Positions 14,176 through 20,643 of a DNA stretch of 23,812 bases are shown one piece after another. Below the pieces are notes generated by a model, which did no database searches, was not told the DNA's origin, and saw nothing but the letters and a program-made list of their open reading frames with translations. The stretch is from CALJIC01 sp039805565 (lineage in GTDB: Bacteria; Chloroflexota; Chloroflexia; Chloroflexales; Roseiflexaceae). The position numbers and the translations under genes were made by a program. Location: positions 1 through 23,812 of the forward strand of contig JBDLTZ010000053.1 in NCBI GenBank assembly GCA_039805565.1, given 5' to 3'. How positions within the stretch are numbered: position 1 is the first letter of the stretch; each line of letters starts with the position of its first letter.

Positions 14176-15279
14176 ATGGATGTGGTGACGCTTGTCTTGT
14201 TCGTGATTGGATTGGGGCTGCTGATCGTTGGGGCCGAGGCACTGGTGCGGGGTGCCTCCCGTGTCGCGCTTGGGGTCGGCATCTCGCCGCTGGTCGTGGG
14301 CCTGACGGTGGTGGCCTTCGGCACCAGCGCGCCCGAGCTGGCGGTGAGCGTCCAGTCGGCCGTGGCCGGCGACGCCGACATCGCGCTCGGTAACGTCGTC
14401 GGCTCGAACATCGCCAATGTGCTCCTCATCCTGGGCATCTCGGCAGTGATCACGCCGCTGGTCGTGCAGCAGCAGCTCATCCGGCTGGATGTGCCGCTGA
14501 TGATCGCGGTCTCAGTGCTGGTGCTGCTGCTGGCGCTTGACGGGAATATCGGGCGGGTCGAGGGGCTGCTGCTATTCGCTGGGATCGTGATCTACACGAT
14601 TGTTGCCATCCGGGCCAGCCGGCGCGAGAGCGCAGCAGTGTCACAGGAGTACAGCGACGAGTTCAGCGCCCCGCCGGCGCGCACGCGGAGAGACTGGGCG
14701 ATCAACCTGGCGCTGATCGTGGGCGGGCTGGCGCTGCTGGTGTTAGGCGCGCGCTGGCTGGTGGACGGCGCGGTGGCGGCGGCCCGGATGCTGGGCGTGA
14801 GCGAGCTTGTGATCGGCCTGACCGTGGTTGCGGTGGGCACCTCGCTGCCGGAGATCGCCACATCGATCATCGCGGCGCTGCGTGGTGAGCGCGACATCGC
14901 CGTGGGCAACGTGGTCGGCTCGAACATTTTCAACATCCTGTCGGTGCTGGGGATCACCGCAGCGGTCGCTCCGGCGGGGGTGCCGGTGGCGCCCGCTGCG
15001 CTGACGTTCGACATCCCGGTGATGATCGCCGTCGCTGTGGCGTGCCTACCGATCTTCTTCACGGGGCGGCTTATCGCCCGCTGGGAGGGGTGGCTGTTCT
15101 TAGGGTACTACGTGGCGTACACGCTGTTCCTGGTGCTGGACGCGACGGGACACGCGGCGCTGCCGCTCTACCGCGAGGCGATGACGCTGTTCGTGCTGCC
15201 GCTCACACTGCTGACCCTGGGTGTCGTGGTGGCGCGGGCGCTCCGCGCCCAAGGACGAGCGCGGGTGGCGGACGCCTAA
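14176..15279 (+). CDS. CaCA-family Na+/Ca2+-type exchanger, probable Mn2+/Ca2+ exporter
   Basis: A predicted 367-residue membrane antiporter with about ten helices in two homologous halves. The alpha repeats are intact: half 1 has GTSAPE (49-54) and GNVVGSNIANVLLILG (72-87); half 2 has GTSLPE (about 221) and GNVVGSNIFNILSVLG (about 244). The glutamates in GTSxPE and the asparagines in GSNI coordinate the cation in YrbG/NCX-type structures. A charged cytoplasmic loop (about 145-175) joins the halves. ATG 14176 has GAGGAG 8 bases upstream. Control by a yybP-ykoY riboswitch argues that Mn2+ is a physiological substrate, exported when cytoplasmic Mn2+ is high. A partial relative lies immediately upstream. 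Confidence 0.92.
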   Translation: MDVVTLVLFVIGLGLLIVGAEALVRGASRVALGVGISPLVVGLTVVAFGTSAPELAVSVQSAVAGDADIALGNVVGSNIANVLLILGISAVITPLVVQQQLIRLDVPLMIAVSVLVLLLALDGNIGRVEGLLLFAGIVIYTIVAIRASRRESAAVSQEYSDEFSAPPARTRRDWAINLALIVGGLALLVLGARWLVDGAVAAARMLGVSELVIGLTVVAVGTSLPEIATSIIAALRGERDIAVGNVVGSNIFNILSVLGITAAVAPAGVPVAPAALTFDIPVMIAVAVACLPIFFTGRLIARWEGWLFLGYYVAYTLFLVLDATGHAALPLYREAMTLFVLPLTLLTLGVVVARALRAQGRARVADA

Positions 15280-15291
15280 GCCGGGCAGCTG

Positions 15292-15385
15292 ATGAGCCTG
15301 GTCGGACCTGATCTACGGCTTCATCGCAGGGCTCATCGTTGCCTGGATCGTCCGGGGCCAAACAGCGCAGCGCGGAGCCCTGTGA
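15292..15385 (+). pseudogene. Possible frameshifted 30-residue membrane peptide
   Basis: The frame from 15296 to the TGA at 15383-15385 encodes a hydrophobic helix, DLIYGFIAGLIVAWIVRG, and a short polar tail, but has no start codon. ATG at 15292 is out of frame by one base. Removing one C in the AGCCTGG run at 15295-15301 would give a 30-residue single-helix protein. It is either a broken gene, a sequencing slip, or chance. Confidence 0.25.
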
Positions 15386-15442
15386 TGAAGCCGTGCTCTC
15401 GTGACACTCCGCGCGCCCACATGAACATTAAGAGTGACATGA

Positions 15443-15460
15443 CCTGCCGCTGAAGGCAGG
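15443..15460. repeat. Short perfect hairpin followed by TTTT
   Basis: CCTGCC (15443-15448) and GGCAGG (15455-15460) form a 6-bp stem with a 6-base loop, followed by AAGTTTT. It could be a weak terminator for the exchanger transcript. It also resembles imperfectly the hairpin ends of IS200/IS605-type elements, but no transposase gene is present. Confidence 0.35.
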
Positions 15461-15544
15461 AAGTTTTCGCGCGCCGTTTCTATAAAACCCGGTATACTTC
15501 CTTGCAGCGATCGCGCGTTTGGACGCTTGCTGCTGGAGGCTGAC

Positions 15545-15607
15545 ATGCCGCGCCATCGCACCTTGACCTTCACCGACGAGGTTAACGGGGGACAGGGGCT
15601 GAATTGA
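15545..15607 (+). CDS. Possible 20-residue leader peptide
   Basis: ATG 15545 follows GGAGG (about 15536-15540) at good spacing and encodes MPRHRTLTFTDEVNGGQGLN, stopping 16 bases before the dehydrogenase start. It lies downstream of a TATACT box. The ribosome site is stronger than that of many genes here. No regulatory codon run or attenuator is evident, so translation is plausible but function unknown. Confidence 0.3.
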   Translation: MPRHRTLTFTDEVNGGQGLN

Positions 15608-15623
15608 ACCGGGGGTAGATGAT

Positions 15624-16355
15624 ATGGAGCAGCCACGATTATCGGGACAGATCGTCGTCGTCGCTGGCGCGAGCAGCGGGATGGGCCGCGCAACCGCCCT
15701 GGCCGCCAGCCGCGCCGGCGCGTCGGTCGTGGTCGCCGCGCGCGGTGAGGCAGCGCTCCGTACCCTGTGTGACGAGATCGTCGGTGCGAGCGGGAGAGCC
15801 GTGACAGTAGTAGGCGATATGACGCGCGCGCCGGACGCGGCCCGCCTCATCGCGGCGGCCACCGACTCATTCGGCAGGATCGATGTCCTGGTCAACAGTG
15901 TCGGGACCAATATCCCGCGCCGCGCCATCGATGAGCTCACCGCCGAGAGCTGGCAGATGATGGTCGACGTTAATCTGACCGCGGCCTTTCACCTGACGCA
16001 GGCCGCCCTCCCAGCGCTGCGACAGCAGAAGGGCGGGCTGATCATCCACATCTCGTCGGTGGCGGCGAAGAAGCCGGACCGCTCGGGGATCGCGTACCAG
16101 GCCACCAAGGCCGCGGTGGCGGCGCTCGCGCACGGGACGATGGAGGAGGAGCGCGACCACGGGATCCGCACCTCGGTGATCTACCCAGGTATGACCGACA
16201 CGCCCTTGCTGGACAGACGACCGGCGCCCATCCCGCCGGAGCTGCGCGCGCGCGCCCTCCAGCCCGATGACGTCGCCGATGCCTGCCTGTTTATCATGGC
16301 GCTCCCGCCGCGCGCGCACGTGGCGGAGATCATCCTCAGCCCCAGCCGCGTGTAG
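15624..16355 (+). CDS. Short-chain dehydrogenase/reductase
   Basis: A predicted 243-residue classical SDR. The cofactor motif AGASSGMG is at 14-21, the active-site serine in HISSV near 144-145, and YQATK at 158-162 gives the catalytic Tyr and Lys. The usual NNAG is replaced by NSVG (91-94), and N117 (DVNL) completes the tetrad. A basic residue after the first beta strand (AAR, residue 40) hints at NADP(H). ATG 15624 follows a GGGGGTAG stretch. It begins a run of four metabolic genes with short gaps, so its substrate is probably an alcohol or keto sugar in the same pathway. It is a single-domain protein, unlike the double SDR at 10835. Confidence 0.88.
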   Translation: MEQPRLSGQIVVVAGASSGMGRATALAASRAGASVVVAARGEAALRTLCDEIVGASGRAVTVVGDMTRAPDAARLIAAATDSFGRIDVLVNSVGTNIPRRAIDELTAESWQMMVDVNLTAAFHLTQAALPALRQQKGGLIIHISSVAAKKPDRSGIAYQATKAAVAALAHGTMEEERDHGIRTSVIYPGMTDTPLLDRRPAPIPPELRARALQPDDVADACLFIMALPPRAHVAEIILSPSRV

Positions 16356-16405
16356 TTCCCTCGCACCCTGCCCTTGCGCATGCTCGTCTGGAAGGAGTCT
16401 TTCCA

Positions 16406-17194
16406 ATGGGATCGCAGGTCACCTTCTCCCTGTTCACCAAGCCCTGGCGCACCACGCCGCTGCCCGAGCTGGCGCAACTCATGCGCGCTCTAGGCGTCGA
16501 CGGCGTAGAGCTGCCCGTCCGCCCGGGCTTCCAGGTTGAGCCCGAGCGGCTCCACCGCGACCTGCCCGAGGCTGCCCGCGTCTTCGCTGCCCACGGCGTG
16601 ACGATCGCCAGTATCGCCACCGCCCCCACCCCCGCAGCCATCGCCGCCTGCGCCGATCTCGGCATCCCGCTGATCCGTGTGATGGCCGAGGTCGGCGCGG
16701 GCGGCTACATGGCCAGCGTCGCGCACCACCGGGCGACGTACGAGGCGCTGCTGCCACACCTGGCCGATGCCTCGGTGCGGCTCGGCGTCCAGAACCACTA
16801 CGGCGGCTACGTCTGCAACGCCATGGGCCTGCGCCACCTGCTGGAGGGGTTTGACCCGCGCCTGGTGTGCGCGGTCTGGGACGCCGCGCACAACGCGCTG
16901 AGCGGCGAAGACCCAGCGCACGCCGTGGACATCATCTGGCCGCACCTCGGCATGGTCAACCTGAAGAACGCCTTCTGGCGGCGCGCCACCGGCCCCGAGG
17001 CCGAGGACGTGTCGTGGCAGCCGTACTGGACCAGCGGCCGCCAGGGACTGGCCTCGTGGCCGCGCGTAGCTGGCCTGCTGCGCGAACGCGGCTACGCCGG
17101 CGTGGTCTGCCTCACGGCTGAGTACACCGACGAGGCCGCCGTGGGGCGGCTGGTGGCCGAGGACATCGCCTTCGCCCGCTCGCTGTGGGTCTGA
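16406..17194 (+). CDS. Sugar phosphate isomerase/epimerase (xylose-isomerase-like TIM barrel)
   Basis: A predicted 262-residue TIM-barrel protein of the AP-endonuclease-2-like family (IolE/IolI/hydroxypyruvate-isomerase type). Candidate metal or catalytic residues are in place: E35 in GVELPV, E95 in RVMAE, H131 in QNHYGG, D159 and H162 in WDAAHN, and E239 in LTAEYTD. These enzymes isomerise or epimerise keto sugars or inosose derivatives using a divalent metal. ATG 16406 has GAAGGAG 10 bases upstream. The stop is 16 bases before the dehydrogenase gene. Pairing with a Gfo/Idh/MocA enzyme is common in polyol and rare-sugar pathways; the exact sugar cannot be read from sequence. Confidence 0.85.
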   Translation: MGSQVTFSLFTKPWRTTPLPELAQLMRALGVDGVELPVRPGFQVEPERLHRDLPEAARVFAAHGVTIASIATAPTPAAIAACADLGIPLIRVMAEVGAGGYMASVAHHRATYEALLPHLADASVRLGVQNHYGGYVCNAMGLRHLLEGFDPRLVCAVWDAAHNALSGEDPAHAVDIIWPHLGMVNLKNAFWRRATGPEAEDVSWQPYWTSGRQGLASWPRVAGLLRERGYAGVVCLTAEYTDEAAVGRLVAEDIAFARSLWV

Positions 17195-17210
17195 GCACGG
17201 GAGCAACACG

Positions 17211-18200
17211 ATGAGCGAGAGCACAGCGCGGCGCACGGTGCGCGTGGCGGTGATCGGCGCCGGCGGGATGGCCAACAACGTCCACTACCCTTCGCTCGCG
17301 TCCTTCGACGACGTGGAGATCGCCGCGATCTGCGACGTGGACGGCGACCGGCTGCAGACGACGGCCGAGAAGTACGGCGTGCGGCGGCGCTACACCGACT
17401 ACCGGCGTATGGTGGCCGAGGTCGCGCCCGACGCCGTCTACGCGATCGGGCAGCCGCACACGATGTACGACATCTGGACCTGGTGCCTGGAGCAGCGGCA
17501 GCACCTGTACATCGAGAAGCCGATGGGGCTCACGATGCACCAGGCGCGCTCGCTGGCGCACCTGGCGGAGCGGCACGGCTGCATCACGCAGGTCAGCTTC
17601 CAGCGGCGGACGACCCCGATGGTGGTGCGACTACGTGAGGCGTGCCTGGAGCGCGGGCCGATCACCCACGCGGTCTGCCGCTTCTACAAATGTGATATAA
17701 CGCCGTACCTGGGGGCGCGCGACCACATGATGGACGACGGGGTGCACGCGATCGACACGCTGCGCTGGATGTGCGGCGGGGAGGTGACGCGCATCCACAG
17801 CGTGACGCGGCGGGTGGGGACGCCGGATATCAACTTCATCTCGGCGCTGCTGGAGTTTGACAGCGGGGCGACGGGGCTGATGCTGAACAGCTGGAGCAGC
17901 GGGCGGCGGATCTTCGCGGTGGAGATGCATGCGCCGGGCATCTGCGCCGAGGCCGAGCACGAGGTGGAGGGGCGGCTGTACGCGGACGGTGACACGCGCG
18001 GCGTGCGCTACGACACGCGCGACGTGGCGGGGAGCGACGAGCTGTACGTGTACGGCGGGTTTCAGGCCAAGAGCCGCGAGTTCATCGACGCGGTGCGCGC
18101 GGGGCGCCTGCCTGACTCGCACTTCGGGGACGCGGTGAAGACCATGGAGGTCGCGGAGAAGATCCTGGCGCAGGGGCTGCTGCGCGAAGGGAGACCATAA
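17211..18200 (+). CDS. Gfo/Idh/MocA-family oxidoreductase
   Basis: A predicted 329-residue NAD(P)-dependent sugar or polyol dehydrogenase. The N-terminal Rossmann motif is VIGAGGMAN (14-22), the EKP triplet that carries the catalytic Lys is at 102-104, and the DDGVHAIDTLRW segment (175-186) gives the conserved His179 and Asp182 near the substrate. The C-terminal domain ends in GFQAKSREFIDAV and VAEKILAQGL, typical of the family. The GAGCAACACG leader gives a moderate ribosome site for ATG 17211. Its stop overlaps the next start as TAATG, so the two are translationally coupled. The enzyme probably oxidises a carbon of the same substrate handled by the isomerase. Confidence 0.9.
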   Translation: MSESTARRTVRVAVIGAGGMANNVHYPSLASFDDVEIAAICDVDGDRLQTTAEKYGVRRRYTDYRRMVAEVAPDAVYAIGQPHTMYDIWTWCLEQRQHLYIEKPMGLTMHQARSLAHLAERHGCITQVSFQRRTTPMVVRLREACLERGPITHAVCRFYKCDITPYLGARDHMMDDGVHAIDTLRWMCGGEVTRIHSVTRRVGTPDINFISALLEFDSGATGLMLNSWSSGRRIFAVEMHAPGICAEAEHEVEGRLYADGDTRGVRYDTRDVAGSDELYVYGGFQAKSREFIDAVRAGRLPDSHFGDAVKTMEVAEKILAQGLLREGRP

Positions 18201-19186
18201 TGGAGCAGACTGGACGGCCGGTTCGCGTCGTGAGCATCAGCTTCCCAAACGGCCTTGCCCGTGCGGACGTCGCGGCTCTGGTAGACGCCGAGGGGCAGCA
18301 AGGGGCCGACATCATCGCGCTGCCGGAGACGTTTCTCGGCCAGGGCGCGGGGACGATGGAAGATCTGGACGGACCGACCGTCGCCTGTATGGCCGAGCTC
18401 GCCGCACGCCACCGCACATACATCGTCTGCCCGATCGACCGCCGTGATGGGGAGCGGCGCGTGAACACGGCGGTGCTGCTCGGCCGCGACGGAGGCGTGG
18501 TCGGGTTGTACGACAAGGTCTTTCCCTACTGGGCGGAGTTCGACCACGCCCAGCCGGTGGCGGTCGGCGACGACGCGCCGGTGTTCACCACTGATGTCGG
18601 ACGGATCGGGCTGGCGATCTGCTTCGACGCCAACTTCCCGGAGGTCTGGCAGCAGCTGGCCGACCGTGACGCGGAGCTGGTTATCTGGCCCAGCGCGTAC
18701 TCCGCCGGGACAACGCTGCAGGCACACGCGCTCATGCACCACTACCCGATCGTCACGGCCACGCAGACCAGCGACTGCATTGTGTACGACATCACCGGGC
18801 GTGAGGTGCAGTACGAGAAGCGCACGCCGGTGAACATCAGCCGCGTCACTCTGGACCTCGACCGGTGCATCTTCCACGAGAACTTCAATATGGCGCCGCT
18901 CGAGCGTCTCCTCGTTGACCACGGCGAGGATGTGGAGCTCGAGGAGCACCTGCTGCGCGAGCAGTGGCTGGTGCTGCGCGCACGACGGCCGGGCGTGAGC
19001 GTGCGGGCGCTCGCGCAGGCCTACGGGCTCGAGGAGCTGCGTGACTACGTGCGCCGCAGCCGGCGGGCGATCGATGCTATGCGCGGCTGGCCCTTGCGCT
19101 CACCGAGCAGTGGCGGTGCGCCGTGGCCTGAGCGAGCTCCAGCGAGCGATGATGAGTACACGTACCATTATCCACCTCGATCTTGA
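18200..19186 (+). CDS. Carbon-nitrogen hydrolase (nitrilase superfamily)
   Basis: A predicted 328-residue amidase- or nitrilase-type enzyme. The catalytic triad is E43 (LPETF), K106 (LYDKVFPY) and C141 (AICFDANFPE). These enzymes hydrolyse C-N bonds of amides, carbamoyl compounds or nitriles. ATG 18200 shares its A with the preceding TAA stop. Beyond the catalytic domain (to about 240) there is a roughly 90-residue extension (EQWLVLRARRPGVSV and AYGLEELRDYVRRSRRAI) that could help oligomerise or bind substrate. The final 30 residues are Pro/Ser-rich and overlap the polymerase IV start. In this operon it may cleave the amide of an N-acyl or carbamoyl sugar; that is inferred. Confidence 0.87.
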   Translation: MEQTGRPVRVVSISFPNGLARADVAALVDAEGQQGADIIALPETFLGQGAGTMEDLDGPTVACMAELAARHRTYIVCPIDRRDGERRVNTAVLLGRDGGVVGLYDKVFPYWAEFDHAQPVAVGDDAPVFTTDVGRIGLAICFDANFPEVWQQLADRDAELVIWPSAYSAGTTLQAHALMHHYPIVTATQTSDCIVYDITGREVQYEKRTPVNISRVTLDLDRCIFHENFNMAPLERLLVDHGEDVELEEHLLREQWLVLRARRPGVSVRALAQAYGLEELRDYVRRSRRAIDAMRGWPLRSPSSGGAPWPERAPASDDEYTYHYPPRS

Positions 19187-20369
19187 CGCCTTCTTCTGCG
19201 CCGTCGAGGAACAGCGCGACGAAACGCTACGTGGCAAAGCGTTCGCGGTCGGCGGGCGGCCGGAGAGCCGTGGTGTGGTGTCGTCGGCCTCGTACGCCGC
19301 GCGGCGCTTCGGCGTGCGCTCAGCCATGCCCATGGCCCACGCCGCGCGGCTCTGCCCCGAGCTCATCGTCGTCCCGCCGAACTTCGACGCCTACCGTGGT
19401 GCCTCCCAGCAGGTCATGGCGCGCCTGCACGATCTCACCCCGCTGGTGGAGCAGATCTCGATCGACGAGGCGTTCCTCGACGTGACGGCGCTCGATGAGC
19501 CGGGTGACGTACTTGCCGGCAGAATGCAGGCGACTATTCGGGATGAGCTGGCGCTGTCCTGCTCGCTCGGCGTTGCGAGCAACAAGCTGGTCGCCAAAGT
19601 CGCCACTGACGTAGGCAAGAGTCTGGCGCGGAGCGGCAAGATGCCGCAGGCGATCTGCGTCGTGCCGCCGGGCGATGAAGCGGCATTTCTGGCGCCACTC
19701 CCGGCCACCGCGCTGTGGGGCGTCGGGCCGAAGACCGCCGAGAAGCTGGCAGCCCTCGGCATGGACACGATAGGCGACATTGCAGCGTGGTCGGCAGATG
19801 ACCTCGCGCGGCGTTTCGGGCAGCATGGCGAGGACCTGGCGCTCCGGGCACGGGGGATCGACGACCGTCCGATTGTGACCGAGCGCGCCGCCAAGTCGAT
19901 CTCGCAAGAGACGACCTTCGCGCGCGATGTGACCGACCGGGCGCTGCTGGAGCGAACGCTGCGCGAGCAGGCGGGAGAGATCGCACGCAAGCTGCGGCGA
20001 CACGACCTGATGGGCACAACTGTGAAGCTCAAGATCCGCTGGCCGGACTTCACCACGCCGACGCGCCAGCTCACCGTCCCGCAGCCGACCGACGAGCCGG
20101 AGGAGATCGCGCGGGCGGCGCTGCGTCTGTTCCAGCAGGTGTGGAGCCAGGGTCAGCCAGTACGGCTGATTGGCGTGGGCGTGAGCGGGCTTGGGTCACC
20201 GCCCCGCCAGCTCAGCCTGTGGGATGTTCCCGCCGAGCCGACGCCAGAGCAGCGAGCACGTCAGGAGCGCGTGCAGGTAGCTCTGGCGGCGCTCAAGGCG
20301 CGGTTTGGCGACGGAGTCGTGCGGCGCGGAGCCGAGCTTGACGAGGCGCGTGCGGCAGAACGGCCGTGA
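19149..20369 (+). CDS. dinB: DNA polymerase IV (Y-family translesion polymerase)
   Basis: A predicted 406-residue error-prone polymerase. Catalytic acidic residues are D11 in HLDLDAFF and D106-E107 in SIDEAFLDV; the YAARRFGVRSAM segment (49-60) binds the nucleotide. The thumb helix-hairpin-helix ALWGVGPKTAEKLAALGM follows, then the little-finger domain and near the end QLSLWD, a candidate sliding-clamp binding motif. The start is ATG 19149 or 19152, both with weak ribosome sites. Either puts the beginning inside the last 35-38 bases of the nitrilase gene in another frame. Expression may thus be partly coupled to the catabolic operon, which is odd for a DNA-damage gene. I see no clear LexA-type operator. 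Confidence 0.92.
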   Translation: MMSTRTIIHLDLDAFFCAVEEQRDETLRGKAFAVGGRPESRGVVSSASYAARRFGVRSAMPMAHAARLCPELIVVPPNFDAYRGASQQVMARLHDLTPLVEQISIDEAFLDVTALDEPGDVLAGRMQATIRDELALSCSLGVASNKLVAKVATDVGKSLARSGKMPQAICVVPPGDEAAFLAPLPATALWGVGPKTAEKLAALGMDTIGDIAAWSADDLARRFGQHGEDLALRARGIDDRPIVTERAAKSISQETTFARDVTDRALLERTLREQAGEIARKLRRHDLMGTTVKLKIRWPDFTTPTRQLTVPQPTDEPEEIARAALRLFQQVWSQGQPVRLIGVGVSGLGSPPRQLSLWDVPAEPTPEQRARQERVQVALAALKARFGDGVVRRGAELDEARAAERP

Positions 20370-20551
20370 ACGACGGCGGGCAGCACGTCAACCTCCACCG
20401 CATCGCTGAGATCGAAACCGCCCGCAGCGCACCTCCCCCGCCCGCTTCTCCTCGACGATCTCCTGCGATCACCGCCGAGATCCCCACCACCTTCTACCGT
20501 ACCTGTTCTCGGTCGGCCCACCGTCCCGCAGTGCGTGCGCAGGCGATATGA
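20366..20551 (+). CDS. Doubtful small ORF after dinB
   Basis: GTG 20366 overlaps the dinB stop as GTGA and opens a 61-codon frame beginning MNDGGQHVNLHRIAEIETA; after that the sequence becomes Pro/Arg-rich. The overlap resembles real coupled starts elsewhere in the window, but I recognise no family. It may be the start of a truncated gene. The rest of the gap to 20643 shows no other gene and no convincing promoter. Confidence 0.25.
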   Translation: MNDGGQHVNLHRIAEIETARSAPPPPASPRRSPAITAEIPTTFYRTCSRSAHRPAVRAQAI

Positions 20552-20643
20552 CCTACGCTCCCAGGCGCGGTTCAGCGGTCGTAATGAGCTGCACAGTGGT
20601 GTATCGAGATCTCAGTCAGGATGCCCATACCAAGGAGGAGCCT

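Larger units (their letters stand above)
15280..15623 (+). other. Intergenic region with small frames, a hairpin and a -10-like box
   Basis: About 345 bases separate the exchanger from the next dehydrogenase gene. It holds a membrane-peptide-like frame broken by one base (15296-15385), a hairpin (15443-15460), TATAAA and TATACT boxes (15481-15486, 15493-15498) without a matching -35, and a 20-codon ORF (15545-15607). I see no full-length gene. Confidence 0.5.

Noticed and set aside
15470..15498. Full promoter for the SDR operon around TATACT
   Set aside because: The -10-like box is good, but there is no -35-like sequence at 16-18 bases upstream, so only the box is mentioned.
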